This document shows, piece after piece, positions 1 through 10,358 of a stretch of DNA of 64,000 bases. The DNA comes from Bacillus sp. AFS037270 (GTDB lineage Bacteria; Bacillota; Bacilli; Bacillales_B; DSM-18226), in the NCBI RefSeq assembly GCF_002585305.1, contig NZ_NUNF01000002.1, positions 73,725 to 137,724 on the forward strand, in the 5' to 3' direction. How positions within the stretch are numbered: the stretch's first letter is position 1; the number at the start of each line of letters is the position of its first letter. Both the position numbers and the translations under genes were made by a program. The notes beneath the pieces are model-generated. The model ran no database searches. It was not told the origin of the DNA and worked only from the letters and a program-made list of their open reading frames with translations.

Positions 1-499
<499 letters not shown>

Positions 500-682
500 T
501 AAAAATTTAAAAATATTAATTTCACTTATTTATCAATGGTATGTTTCCATAAAACGAAGTAAAACTTTTTACTTGTATTTTACTAGTTTTTCTTAAACAG
601 GTCAAGCTTTCCTAGAGTACTTTAGTTTACAACTCCTCCACGTCGTATCTAAATCCTAGATCGCCAAAGCTTTTTTACACAA

Positions 683-713
683 GAAAAGAGCCTGTATACC
701 CAGGCTCTTTCTT
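683..713 (-). terminator. Rho-independent terminator of the DUF2264 gene
   Basis: On the minus strand, AAGAAAGAGCCTG pairs with CAGGCTCTTTTCTT across a short GGTATA-type loop, with a T-rich tail, directly after the stop codon at 715. It separates the three-gene polysaccharide cluster from the LacI gene. Confidence 0.75.
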
Positions 714-714
714 G

Positions 715-2577
715 CTAATCTCCCTTACCCATTGGAATAGTAATTTTCTCAAGTCCCTCTCCAATAATAATTTCTACATCCGTAACCACAACATGCGGTA
801 CATTGTCCCATAGATTAATAGCATTCACACTGCCCGGTTGCCCAAACACCGCATTTACCAGCCAGTGCGTACCTGGATTAAGGCTTGCCTTTACTGTCGG
901 AATGACTGTACGGGTATTCACCAAATTCGTGTTTGCATTAGGATAGACCAACTCCGGCTGCCCGTTTCCATAAATACTTTTGATGCCGCTTGCTCCCCAC
1001 GGTAATACGGCTAAGCTTTCTAGCTTATTCGCCAATACTTCCATTTTTTGATCTATACATGCCTTATGTTCTAGTCCTAGTGCGAATCCCCCATCCGCAA
1101 CATCGAGGCTCCTACTTGTCTCAATACAATGGATACGGATATGCCATGGTATCCCCGCCACAATCCAGGTCCGAATCACGACATCCTTCCATGGACTCCA
1201 TTTTGTATAAATCAAGTTTTCATCAATGGTATATTCTTCACTCTTTCTTTTACCCCTAAAAATGTTGTCACACTCGCTGACAGCCAGCATTGAATCAAAT
1301 GCACTTTGCCCAAGCCCCCACTCTGCTTTTGATACACTAAAACCAAATACATTTGAGTAAACAAACTTTTCGTATTTGGCCGCAGTATGGGAGTGGTCAT
1401 TCGTATGCTGATATCCCGCGTTAAACGCAACAAGATGGTCGTTGTCATCCCGTCTGCACAATATAAAGCGTGGTGCTGGTTGAACCACCTTCGTTTTTAA
1501 AACTGGAAGCGGCATTTCTTCTGCCCGCCAAAAAGGATGATTCTCTGGCAACGCTATAGGTAAAAAGGTCTTCAGGGCCCAATACGGTGAGCCGGGTGAA
1601 TTGTAATTTTCCGCCATAAGCAAATTGGGATAGCGATAGCCAATTGTCAACAAACCATTAGAAGCAAAAATAGGCTGACTGAACCACCAGCGGAGGTTCC
1701 TTAAGATCAGTCCCTTCATCACACCCATAGGAAACGGCTCCGCTCCAGCATATACGAGGGCACTCCAAAAGGCAGATTGGGCAAATCTATAGGTTAAGCT
1801 TCTTCCATATGGAAGGGCAGAACCATCACTACTAAACCAATAGATAAAGTCTTTAGCGTAAGCCTCGGCTCTGCTTTTATAGCGCTGCGCCCTTATTGGA
1901 TCCTCTTCACTCATCAGTGCTGAATATAGAAGACTGTAAAAATGGATCGCAAATGGCCCGTAATAGTCACAATGAGCATCTTTTCCGTCCGCATACCATC
2001 CTTCTCCTAAATGAAATTGGTCTATACGGTCAAGGTTTTCCTTCACTTTTTCCTGGTCATAAGGTAATCCCACTCTCTTAAAACCAAGGTTCACAAGCAC
2101 AGGAAAAAACAGCCAATTACAATCATATACTTTGATTTGATTAATTTGATTGAGCCAATTATATAAATTCCCTTTATCTTGATTATTTAGTGGTTCCCAG
2201 ACTTTTTCAGGTGTTAGTGCTAAGCAATAGCCAAATGCCGCCATTTCGACTGCCTTTTGATGGAAGTCGGTAATTTCTCCCCAGTATTCCTCATGGGAAG
2301 GGTTTGTACCATTCTTGATTCCTTGCAGACAATCTTCCCAGATTTCCGATTCTTCTCCTCCAGCCAATAGTGGAACGAGACCCCAAAGCACCCTTGAGAA
2401 CCCCTCCATTCCAGCAATTGAATCAGAGTAACCGGCACCTGTACTTCCAATTTCTAAAAGTGCTCTTCCCTTACTGTAATAGGGCTTCAATGGGTTTATA
2501 ATTTGATTTACGGCATTAATAAAATCTCGTCGTGATTGGAGAGGATTCTTTTGTATAGGTAAATCTAGTTTTAACAT
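715..2577 (-). CDS. DUF2264 domain-containing protein
   Basis: A 620-aa protein with no signal peptide, so probably cytoplasmic. The N-terminal two thirds has the DUF2264 pattern (early GRALLEIGSTGAGY, then GMEGFSRVLWG), an (alpha/alpha)-barrel family found in polysaccharide-lyase and GH88/GH105-type loci. The C-terminal third is beta-rich. No characterised reaction can be assigned from sequence alone. The ATG follows AAAAGGAGC with good spacing. It is the last of three same-strand genes (heparinase-like, GH88, DUF2264) with gaps of 14 and about 50 bp, so probably one transcript ending at the hairpin at 683-713. Its neighbours suggest it trims or remodels oligosaccharides released from uronic-acid polysaccharides. 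Confidence 0.85.
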   Translation of the reverse strand: MLKLDLPIQKNPLQSRRDFINAVNQIINPLKPYYSKGRALLEIGSTGAGYSDSIAGMEGFSRVLWGLVPLLAGGEESEIWEDCLQGIKNGTNPSHEEYWGEITDFHQKAVEMAAFGYCLALTPEKVWEPLNNQDKGNLYNWLNQINQIKVYDCNWLFFPVLVNLGFKRVGLPYDQEKVKENLDRIDQFHLGEGWYADGKDAHCDYYGPFAIHFYSLLYSALMSEEDPIRAQRYKSRAEAYAKDFIYWFSSDGSALPYGRSLTYRFAQSAFWSALVYAGAEPFPMGVMKGLILRNLRWWFSQPIFASNGLLTIGYRYPNLLMAENYNSPGSPYWALKTFLPIALPENHPFWRAEEMPLPVLKTKVVQPAPRFILCRRDDNDHLVAFNAGYQHTNDHSHTAAKYEKFVYSNVFGFSVSKAEWGLGQSAFDSMLAVSECDNIFRGKRKSEEYTIDENLIYTKWSPWKDVVIRTWIVAGIPWHIRIHCIETSRSLDVADGGFALGLEHKACIDQKMEVLANKLESLAVLPWGASGIKSIYGNGQPELVYPNANTNLVNTRTVIPTVKASLNPGTHWLVNAVFGQPGSVNAINLWDNVPHVVVTDVEIIIGEGLEKITIPMGKGD

Positions 2578-2626
2578 ATACGATAGCTCCTTTTAATGAC
2601 AAGTGGCCACGTGCTGGCCGATTATT

Positions 2627-3754
2627 CTACCAAAATAATTCCTTGTAACCTTTTAATCTAGCAAGCCCTTCAACAAAATAGTAATCCCCATAAATCAGTG
2701 GGTTATCTGTATATTTCCCTTCAGGAAAATGGCTTGTCCCATGCAGGATTAACCCTTCCTCCTCCGAACCATCCCAATTACCATAATTCCTGTAAAGGGA
2801 TTCGAGGATTTTCTCCCCAGCCCGTTTGTAAACAGGTGCTTCTGCTGCGGTTACCTCAGTTGCCAATAACAAGAGACCCGATGCGGCTATAGCACCTGCA
2901 GAAGAATCCGTTGGTGAATCGATATCTGCAGGAAGGCGGAAATCCCAATCAGGAACAAAATCCTCCGGGAGATGGGAGATAAAGAAATGAGCCACTCTTT
3001 TGGCAGTTTCCAGGTATTTTGCTTCTTTAGTATAGTGGTAACACAATGTCAGACCATAAATCGCCCAGGCGGTTCCTCTAGACCATGCTGAGTCCGGGCC
3101 GTAGCCTTGTCCCCCCAAAGCCTCAACCTTACTTCCGCTTTCGGGATCAAATCGGACAATATGGTGTACACTGCCATCATTCCGGATGAAATGCTCCAGC
3201 ACCGTGTCAGCATGCCTTTTGGCAACACTTTTGAATCTTGGATCACCTGTTTCTTTATTTGCCCAGTACAATAGCGGCAAATTCATCATACAATCAATAA
3301 TCGCTACCCCGCTATTGTCTTCTCCCTCTGTCCATGGATTCCAAGCTCTGATAAAATTTCCATTTACATTAAATCTTCCCATGAGGAGATTGGCAGCCAA
3401 GAGTGCACGACGTTTGGAATCCTCATTTCCTAAGAGTTTATAGTGGGCAACACTGGTTAGAGTCCACATAAACCCCATATCATGATCGAGCCGGTAATAC
3501 TCATTTTGGACAGTGTCCAGCTTGGCCTCACATTCCTCTGCCAGCTGCTTTAATGCAGCATCTTTCGTATCCTGATACACCAGCCACAGCAATCCAGGCC
3601 AAAAACCAGCTGTCCACCAGTGCGGTTCCGCAAGAATATAAGTCCCGTTTTCACTTGCATGCGGAAAATTGGCTCCTATTGTTTTGCTGGTTCTGTTTAT
3701 TTTTTGTGTAACTTGCTGCCATGCTTCATTTACCCAGTTTAATTGTTCTGTCAT
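2627..3754 (-). CDS. Glycoside hydrolase family 88 (unsaturated glucuronyl hydrolase-type)
   Basis: A 375-aa cytoplasmic protein of usual GH88 length. Family knowledge: GH88 enzymes hydrate the C4-C5 double bond of unsaturated uronyl residues left by polysaccharide lyases, using two aspartates. Here these are probably D92 (in HDMGFMW) and D154 (in GVAIIDCMMN), numbered from the chosen start. The start is ATG at 3754, preceded by AAAGGGTG at 6 nt. A longer frame from GTG at 3763 is possible, but that GTG lies inside the ribosome site. It sits 14 bp after the heparinase-like gene and before DUF2264, so it probably processes lyase products in the cytoplasm. Exact substrate unknown. Confidence 0.9.
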   Translation of the reverse strand: MTEQLNWVNEAWQQVTQKINRTSKTIGANFPHASENGTYILAEPHWWTAGFWPGLLWLVYQDTKDAALKQLAEECEAKLDTVQNEYYRLDHDMGFMWTLTSVAHYKLLGNEDSKRRALLAANLLMGRFNVNGNFIRAWNPWTEGEDNSGVAIIDCMMNLPLLYWANKETGDPRFKSVAKRHADTVLEHFIRNDGSVHHIVRFDPESGSKVEALGGQGYGPDSAWSRGTAWAIYGLTLCYHYTKEAKYLETAKRVAHFFISHLPEDFVPDWDFRLPADIDSPTDSSAGAIAASGLLLLATEVTAAEAPVYKRAGEKILESLYRNYGNWDGSEEEGLILHGTSHFPEGKYTDNPLIYGDYYFVEGLARLKGYKELFW

Positions 3755-3768
3755 TTTCTTCACCCTTT

Positions 3769-5595
3769 CTATTCAAATTGAAAAACCAATTTAACACTAC
3801 AATCCTTTTCTGGATTTATTACAATAAAATCAAGTGCAATATTATTTTCCGTTTTTCCAAAATGGTTCTCAAATTCTAGTATTCTTACTACTAGCCTTAG
3901 CTTTGTTTTGTCATATAAAATTCTGAGCCTTTGTTGTCCCTCAAGGATCACTCCTTTACCATCCATCGTTATGGAAAGTGATGGTATGATAAATCGTTCA
4001 ATAATAGAATCGGGTTGTTCTTTACAAGTGTAGATGTCTTCCAAAATTAGCTTAGGCTGTTTTCTTTTTATCCAAGTAAACTTTCGGGATAATTTTTGAA
4101 GACTGTCTACTTCATACGCATTTGTAATATCCAATTCAAAGGTATCAACCTCTTCTTCAAATGAAGCATTACAGATGCTGGCAAAACGCTCTGGACCTTC
4201 TTTTTGAAATTGATTATTAATAATAGGAACAGAATGTCCCTGGGAACCGTTACATAAATACGTATAGCGTTTGTCATTAAAGTAATCTTTAGTGTATAAA
4301 CCAGCGCCCAAATCTTTTAAAAACACTTCATTATTACCTTGCAAGATAAAATGGCCGAGATCATTATGATTATGAGGTTCATCATTATGACCGCCTTTTG
4401 CTGCGAAGGAAAAACAGCCGAATTCTGATTGATGCCTTGAAATAAACCATGCAGGTTTTTCCGAGTAAAAGGTTTCGCTCTTCCTTTGTGTCGGTAATGC
4501 CGTTTCATCAAACCATAGTAGATTGCGAATGGCTGGAGCCCATCTGCTGCAATGATCCTCTGTATACTTCGCGCGTAAATCCTGTTCCGGGACCTCAAAA
4601 TCATTGTAAATTCTGCTTAAATAATGACTCATGCCTAAAAAAACGGTGGCTGTCGGCTGGGCATCTGAAAAGTTCACAACCAAGTTCCGACTCAGAAAAC
4701 ACCTTTGTTGAAAGAGGGCAATCTGATGGACCTTTTCAGAAACAAAGAGGTTCCACTTGCCTCCAGTCCTCTTTTTTAATAAGTCTGCAAAATACACATA
4801 ATAGCCAAAGCCATATTGCCAGTAGCCGTACCCCTCAAGACAAATGCCATCATCATTGAAACCTTTTAAATAAGAATCCATGGCTGGAAGCACCCGCTCT
4901 ATTACTATGGCGAGTTCTCCAGTATCCTTCATTAAATGCAGCGCCGCTGACCCAATTGATCCCGCACAAACAGCAGCCCAATTATGGGTCTGTGTTTCCC
5001 ATCCAAATTGATTTTCCATAAATGGATGAAAGATTCGTTTAAATACTTCGTCATAAATACGCTTACAAATGAGCGGATTCAAGTAATCCTCTGTGAGTCT
5101 CAATATTTCTGCCAAAGAAAATGCGGTTTCAGCTGCAAACAAGTCAATCGAATATGTTTGCACAAAAGCCTCTTTTAATGAGTAACTGACTTGTACCGAT
5201 GTTTCCGGACTATTTAGCAAATGAGCGGGCAGGCACCAGCTGTACTCATTACAAATCGACCAAATGGTATTTTCCAACGCCGTTAAATAATCAATGTTTG
5301 TAGGTTCGAGCAAAACCATGATCGCAAATGTATTCAGCCGTCTCCTCTTTTCAAAATAAACCTTTTCATATTCAAGCCTGAAACCCGTTTCAGCAAAAAT
5401 TTTAAACAGTGAATAAGGCAGCTCTGGGTCTTTTTCTGTCAATAGCCTCCCTGCCTCATTCCTAATTTCATCAAGAAGCGGTTGAAAAGCGGCATTGTGG
5501 CTGATAGATCTCCACCATTTGTTTTTTTCTTCCATGCTTGAAAATAACAAAGAAGTATTCACTTCTAGCAATCTTTTATAATCAACAATGATCAA
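3769..5595 (-). CDS. Heparinase II/III-family protein (candidate polysaccharide lyase)
   Basis: About 608 aa. The N-terminal half is an alpha-helical toroid-like region. The C-terminal half carries the heparinase II/III signature GGHNDEPHNHNDLGHFIL around residues 400-420 with its conserved histidines and asparagine, then a beta-sandwich. Family members cleave uronic-acid polysaccharides by beta-elimination. No signal peptide is seen, so it probably acts on imported oligosaccharides as an oligo-lyase. The frame can open at GTG 5604, but that GTG is part of the ribosome site AGGAGGTG. TTG at 5595, 6 nt downstream, is the better start. The product would feed the GH88 enzyme encoded next. Substrate not assignable from sequence. 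Confidence 0.85.
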   Translation of the reverse strand: MIIVDYKRLLEVNTSLLFSSMEEKNKWWRSISHNAAFQPLLDEIRNEAGRLLTEKDPELPYSLFKIFAETGFRLEYEKVYFEKRRRLNTFAIMVLLEPTNIDYLTALENTIWSICNEYSWCLPAHLLNSPETSVQVSYSLKEAFVQTYSIDLFAAETAFSLAEILRLTEDYLNPLICKRIYDEVFKRIFHPFMENQFGWETQTHNWAAVCAGSIGSAALHLMKDTGELAIVIERVLPAMDSYLKGFNDDGICLEGYGYWQYGFGYYVYFADLLKKRTGGKWNLFVSEKVHQIALFQQRCFLSRNLVVNFSDAQPTATVFLGMSHYLSRIYNDFEVPEQDLRAKYTEDHCSRWAPAIRNLLWFDETALPTQRKSETFYSEKPAWFISRHQSEFGCFSFAAKGGHNDEPHNHNDLGHFILQGNNEVFLKDLGAGLYTKDYFNDKRYTYLCNGSQGHSVPIINNQFQKEGPERFASICNASFEEEVDTFELDITNAYEVDSLQKLSRKFTWIKRKQPKLILEDIYTCKEQPDSIIERFIIPSLSITMDGKGVILEGQQRLRILYDKTKLRLVVRILEFENHFGKTENNIALDFIVINPEKDCSVKLVFQFE

Positions 5596-5639
5596 GCCTT
5601 TCACCTCCTAATTTACCTTACTTACGGAAAAAGCCTTTT

Positions 5640-5672
5640 AAAAAGAGGAATCCGGCTTTTACCAGATTCCTT
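5640..5672 (-). terminator. Terminator after ABC exporter pair
   Basis: On the minus strand, AGGAATCTGG pairs with CCGGATTCCT (10 bp, one G-T), with a TAAAAG loop and a CTTTTT tail. It lies between the ABC exporter genes and the heparinase-like gene, so the polysaccharide genes either have a promoter in the short remaining gap or depend on read-through. Confidence 0.7.
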
Positions 5673-5695
5673 ATACCCTTCTCTTTTATTCTTAT

Positions 5696-7477
5696 TTATC
5701 CCACTTCTAAGGATTGATGTTGTGATTGGTGCAGGTTCCAATAGTAACTCTTTCGGCTTAATAACTCGTTATGCGATCCTTCCTCGATGATTTTGCCTTT
5801 ATCAATGACAAGGATACGGTTTGCATTTTGAATCGTAGAAAGGCGGTGAGCAATAATAAAAGATGTTCTTCCGGCAAGCAAGGTCTCAAGGCCTTTTTGC
5901 AGCGCCAGCTCTGTTTCCGTATCAATCGAAGAGGTAGCCTCATCCAGAATTAAGATCTTAGGATCGGCCAAGAGTGCACGGGCAAAGGAAATCAATTGTC
6001 TCTGTCCAGTAGAAAGCCTTGTGCCACGTTCGTTGACCTCTGTTAGATAACCATCGGCTAGACCGCTGATAAACTGATGTGCCTGGACAGCCTTCGCAGC
6101 CGCGATCACTTCCTCGTCTGTAGCATCAAGCCGGCCATAACGGATATTATCCATAATTGTGCCAGAAAAAATAAATGGATCTTGAAGCATAACGCCCATT
6201 TGCTTCCTTAGAGAAGGAATGGTAACTGTATTGATATCAACACCGTCAATTTCTATTTTTCCGGTGCTTACATCATAAAATCGGCTGAGCAAGCTGACAA
6301 TTGTGGTCTTTCCCGATCCGGTAGCACCCACAAGTGCGATGGTTTCACCAGGATTGACAGAGAAACTTACATTTTTAAGGATTCTTTCGCCTTCTTCATA
6401 TTCAAAGACAACATCCTTGAATTCAACTTTTCCTTTAATAAGAGGAAGCTCCACAGCATTTGGTTGATCTTCTACGGTAGGCTTTTCATCGATCATTTCA
6501 AAAATTCGTTCCAAATAGGCCGTTGCATTAATAATCGCATTGTAGAAGTTTCCGATATTGGCAATTGGAGCCCAAAACATGCTTATATAGCCAACAAAGG
6601 CAACCAAAGCACCGACAGTTACTCCTTCTCCAATCTGGGATATACCGAATACATAAATAATCGAAGTAGTGAGAATCGAAATATTCTCAATCGAAGGCCA
6701 TAGCAGGAACTGGATTCTAACCGCTTTCATCCAGGAGCTTCGATAACTTTCCGATACATCTCTAAAGATTCGTTTATTTTCCTCTTCCCTTGTAAAGGCC
6801 TGAGTTACTTTAATCCCATTGATACTTTCATGAATATAAGCATTCATGTTGGACTGCTTATTACTTAAAGTTTGCCATGCTTTCCGCTGTGCATTTTTAA
6901 TAAGGAGAATGACGGCAGCAAGGACAGGAAATCCGAGCATTGCCATTAGCGTTAACTTTACATCAATCGCTAACATAAAACCGACAATAACGAACAGGCT
7001 AAACAGGTCCGTAATCAAATTAATTAATCCATTTGATAATAAATCACTTAAGGAGTTAACATAGTTAACCACCCTCACTAAAATCTTCCCGTGCGGCCTG
7101 CTGTCATAAAAGGAAAAAGACAATTTTTGCAAATGGGTAAACAAGTCTTTTCTAATGTTGAGGATGACGCTCTGCCCTATCTCGGACATCATTCTAATTC
7201 TGAATTTCATACAAATCCCGGTAATCACTAGGGCACCAAGGTAGATGCAGGAAAGGACCACTAAACTTCCTACATCCTTGTTCGGAATACTATCATCGAT
7301 TGCTTTTTTTATTAAATAGGGTCCAATTAAATTTGCTCCGCTGGCAATCAGCATAATCAAAACGGTTAATAGAATCTTTTTTCTGTACGGTTTTAAATAA
7401 GTAAATAATCGTTTCAGATGAACAAAGCTGAATGGTGATTCCAACTCTTCATCCACATCAAATTTATTGCGCGCCAT
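5696..7477 (-). CDS. ABC exporter half-transporter, subunit with degenerate signature (LSTGQ)
   Basis: A 593-aa type IV ABC exporter: six membrane helices (about residues 34-320), then one nucleotide-binding domain with Walker A GATGSGKT (384-391), signature LSTGQ (488-492) and Walker B ILILDE (508-513). The Walker B glutamate (E513) is intact, but the signature has T in place of the usual first G of LSGGQ. Its partner at 7464 has a normal signature and an Asp at the Walker B glutamate. This is the arrangement of heterodimeric exporters such as BmrCD, LmrCD and TM287/288, which have one degenerate ATP site. The start overlaps the upstream gene by 14 bp, indicating translational coupling. Cargo is unknown: drugs, lipids or peptides are all possible. 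Confidence 0.9.
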   Translation of the reverse strand: MARNKFDVDEELESPFSFVHLKRLFTYLKPYRKKILLTVLIMLIASGANLIGPYLIKKAIDDSIPNKDVGSLVVLSCIYLGALVITGICMKFRIRMMSEIGQSVILNIRKDLFTHLQKLSFSFYDSRPHGKILVRVVNYVNSLSDLLSNGLINLITDLFSLFVIVGFMLAIDVKLTLMAMLGFPVLAAVILLIKNAQRKAWQTLSNKQSNMNAYIHESINGIKVTQAFTREEENKRIFRDVSESYRSSWMKAVRIQFLLWPSIENISILTTSIIYVFGISQIGEGVTVGALVAFVGYISMFWAPIANIGNFYNAIINATAYLERIFEMIDEKPTVEDQPNAVELPLIKGKVEFKDVVFEYEEGERILKNVSFSVNPGETIALVGATGSGKTTIVSLLSRFYDVSTGKIEIDGVDINTVTIPSLRKQMGVMLQDPFIFSGTIMDNIRYGRLDATDEEVIAAAKAVQAHQFISGLADGYLTEVNERGTRLSTGQRQLISFARALLADPKILILDEATSSIDTETELALQKGLETLLAGRTSFIIAHRLSTIQNANRILVIDKGKIIEEGSHNELLSRKSYYWNLHQSQHQSLEVG

Positions 7478-9233
7478 TGAGATAGATCACATCCTCACCA
7501 TTGTGCTGACCATCAAAATTGCCATTTTGATTCATAAACACTTTGTAGTAATACCCTTTTTTCGCAAGCAGCTCTTTATGCTTACCTCTTTCAATGATTT
7601 CGCCATTTTCCATTACAAGGATTAAATCAGCCTCTTTTACAGAAGAAATCCGATGAGCAATGATAAAACATGTCTTCTCTTTTAGTAATGACTTTAATGT
7701 CCGCTGGATACGAAGCTCCGTTTCCATATCGACAGCTGATGTTGTGTCATCAAGGACTAGGACGGATGGGTTCTTTAGAATAGCCCGGGCTAAAGCAATC
7801 CTTTGCCTTTGGCCTCCCGAAAGACCTACACCCCGTTCCCCAATAATCGTGTCGTAACCTTCTGGAAGGTTGGTAATAAAATCATGAGCCTCCGCCATTT
7901 TAGCAGCAGATTGCACCATTTCCAAGGTAGCATCTGGATTCCCATACGCAATATTCCCCTCAATCGTATCGGAGAATAGGAATATATCCTGCATGACCAT
8001 GGCCATACTATCTCTCAATTTAGAAATATCCCAATCTCTAACTTTAAGCCCATCCACTATTACTTCCCCGCCGGCTGTATCATAAAAACGGCTTAAAAGG
8101 TTTACCAATGTAGATTTACCAGCTCCGGTTGGACCGATGATTCCTACTGTTTGGCCCGGAAGCACTTTAAAGCTGATATCTTTCAGGACCTGTTCATCCC
8201 CATAACTAAAGGACACATGGTTAAACTCAACACCCCCACTAATGTGTCTAATAGCTGCTCGGTTTGCTTCATTGGTGATTTCTGGTTCAGTATTTAACAA
8301 GTCCTCCACTTTTTCAGCTGAAGCAATAAACCGCTGCACATCATTGATTAACCATCCAGCCATTCGCATAGGATTATTTAACGCCCAAATCAAGGAATTA
8401 AAGGTTACTAATTCCCCAAACGTAAGCGAACCATTAATGACCATAATTCCTCCAACCAAAATCATCACAACAGTTAATACTCCTGCAAGTGAATCGAGCA
8501 CAGGCAAATATTTTTCCCAAACTTTTGCAGAATCAAGACTCTTTTCCTTAAAGGCCTCATTTTCGACTGAAAACTTGTCAATTTCGTAATCTTCCTTCGC
8601 AAATGCCTTTACAACCCGATTTCCGCTAATGTTTTCCTGTACCACTGAGTTTAACCGTGCAAACTGTCCCCTAATCTCTGTAAAGGTCGGTTTGACCGTA
8701 AAGGATAAGCGAGTAGCAAAGAAACCAATAATCGGTGTTACCGCTATCATTGCCAAAGCCAATAATGGGTTAATATAGAACATAAACCCAATCGCAATGA
8801 GTAATATGGTTAGATTTTCGAAGATCATATAAATAGCCCACGCCGTAAAATGCCTTACAGCTTCTAGATCCCCGGTCATACGGGCCATAATATCTCCCGT
8901 TTTGGTCCGATCGAAAAAACTAAAATCTAAATGCTGAAGCCGGTCATACAATTGTTCTCTAATTTTAAATATGACGTTTTGTGAAACTGCTTCAAACATT
9001 AATTGGTAATTATATCGAATGACCGTTTTGATAACGGTAACCCCAATCATAGTCCCTAAAAAGGGCCATAATAAATTGTTCTGGTGGCCATAAATCACTT
9101 TATCGACAATTTTTCCTGCAAAATATGGATTCAGCATGTTTAGCATGGAAACAGCTAATGCCAGAAATAGTCCACTGAATAATCGAATGCGAAAGTTCTT
9201 AATATACCCCCACACCCACCGTATGCTTTGCAT
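7464..9233 (-). CDS. ABC exporter half-transporter, subunit with Walker B Asp
   Basis: A 589-aa membrane-fused ABC protein: helices over about residues 15-300, Walker A GPTGAGKS (367-374), signature LSGGQ (471-475) and Walker B VLVLDD (491-496). D496 replaces the catalytic glutamate, so its own ATP site should hydrolyse poorly. The intact glutamate sits in the partner encoded downstream with a 14-bp overlap. First gene of the exporter pair, divergent from the AraC regulator at 9379 with 145 bp between, so AraC control is plausible. Substrate unknown; placement inside a polysaccharide locus may be coincidental. Confidence 0.9.
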   Translation of the reverse strand: MQSIRWVWGYIKNFRIRLFSGLFLALAVSMLNMLNPYFAGKIVDKVIYGHQNNLLWPFLGTMIGVTVIKTVIRYNYQLMFEAVSQNVIFKIREQLYDRLQHLDFSFFDRTKTGDIMARMTGDLEAVRHFTAWAIYMIFENLTILLIAIGFMFYINPLLALAMIAVTPIIGFFATRLSFTVKPTFTEIRGQFARLNSVVQENISGNRVVKAFAKEDYEIDKFSVENEAFKEKSLDSAKVWEKYLPVLDSLAGVLTVVMILVGGIMVINGSLTFGELVTFNSLIWALNNPMRMAGWLINDVQRFIASAEKVEDLLNTEPEITNEANRAAIRHISGGVEFNHVSFSYGDEQVLKDISFKVLPGQTVGIIGPTGAGKSTLVNLLSRFYDTAGGEVIVDGLKVRDWDISKLRDSMAMVMQDIFLFSDTIEGNIAYGNPDATLEMVQSAAKMAEAHDFITNLPEGYDTIIGERGVGLSGGQRQRIALARAILKNPSVLVLDDTTSAVDMETELRIQRTLKSLLKEKTCFIIAHRISSVKEADLILVMENGEIIERGKHKELLAKKGYYYKVFMNQNGNFDGQHNGEDVIYLNGAQ

Positions 9234-9378
9234 AATTCAACTCCCCCTCCCTACACCTCTTTACATAAATACATTAAAATAAAAACATTTATGAACCAAT
9301 TATAGTGTTATTATTAAAGAATAAAATATAAAATCATAACAAAAAATTGCACAATCCTAACATTAGAGGAGAGATCAA

Positions 9379-10293
9379 ATGCTTCAATTGTTTGCCCCGC
9401 CTTTACCAACACTTCTTGCCGCCGGTAAAAATACTTTTGATATCGGTCAAACACATCTAAATCGAAATAATATTGGTGTTTTTGATTTATTAGTTGTCAC
9501 AAAAGGACAATTGTTCATGGGTGAAGATTATCGTAAATATAAGGTTAGTAGAGGAAATGCATTGATTCTCTACCCCGATCGGCACCATTATTCTATTTCA
9601 CCGTGTGATGAAATTACCGACTTTTTTTGGTTTCATTTTGTTTCTTCGAAGGGCTGGCAGGACCTTACCATTTCTAAACCTTTTCATTACGAGGAAAGAG
9701 CTGCTGAAGATTGTGGAAACTTTTTATCAGAGAGCCCGTTCGGAATTACACTACCCAAATATTGCAAAGTATCCAATTCTGAAGCGGTTGAACTCCTGTG
9801 CTCAAAAATTACTTCATCGGAAAATGAGTCTATCTACTCTAGAGAATGGCAGCGGCAGATCCTTTTTCAGCAATTACTCCAAGAACTTTCAAATCATATG
9901 CACTTAGCCAATTCTCTGCCCGCATTCGCGGTCGCAGAAAAAGCAGCCGTTTATTTGCGGAAAAATTATGCCAAAAAAGTGACCTATGAAAGTATTGGCC
10001 GGGCTCTCAAATTCCATCCCAATCATATTGCAAGATGCATGATCCAGTCCTTTGGCTGTACACCGATTGAATATGTAAATAAAATTCGTATTGATCAAGC
10101 AAAGATATTATTGGTTTCAACAGATTGGAGCATTGATAGGATTTCAGAAAGCAGTGGTTTCACACAATCCGCATATTTCAGTAGAATCTTCAAAAAGCTG
10201 GAACATTTAACTCCCAATCAGTTCCGAAAACAATATGTTGGAAAAGTACCTAATAATAAATCATCAATTAAAAGCAATGAGGACACGCCCTAG
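9379..10293 (+). CDS. AraC-family transcriptional regulator
   Basis: A 304-aa regulator. The N-terminal ~150 residues form a cupin-like ligand-binding domain (FDLLVVTKGQLFMGEDYRKY followed by LILYPDRHHYS). The C-terminal ~100 residues contain two helix-turn-helix units, the second ending in the AraC pattern SGFTQSAYFSRIFKKLEHLTPNQFRKQ. ATG follows AGAGGAGAG. It is divergent from the ABC exporter pair and convergent with the GH43/GH2 genes, so either could be its target. Members of this layout often activate sugar-utilisation genes in response to a carbohydrate. Confidence 0.92.
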   Translation: MLQLFAPPLPTLLAAGKNTFDIGQTHLNRNNIGVFDLLVVTKGQLFMGEDYRKYKVSRGNALILYPDRHHYSISPCDEITDFFWFHFVSSKGWQDLTISKPFHYEERAAEDCGNFLSESPFGITLPKYCKVSNSEAVELLCSKITSSENESIYSREWQRQILFQQLLQELSNHMHLANSLPAFAVAEKAAVYLRKNYAKKVTYESIGRALKFHPNHIARCMIQSFGCTPIEYVNKIRIDQAKILLVSTDWSIDRISESSGFTQSAYFSRIFKKLEHLTPNQFRKQYVGKVPNNKSSIKSNEDTP

Positions 10294-10330
10294 TTCTGTT
10301 TCATCACTCAACTAGGGCGTGTCCGTTTTA
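10281..10330 (+). terminator. Terminator of AraC gene
   Basis: A perfect 15-bp stem (10281-10295 with 10310-10324, arm GGACACGCCCTAGTT) includes the AraC stop codon and is followed by GTTTTACTTT. The convergent GH43 gene ends at 10359, so it may act in both directions. Confidence 0.85.
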
Positions 10331-10358
10331 CTTTATTTTTCCTTTAGATCTGTCTTTT

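Noticed and set aside
4449..4859. 136-codon plus-strand frame opposite the heparinase-like gene
   Set aside because: Antisense of a conserved lyase-type gene whose HNHND motif is intact; no start signal.
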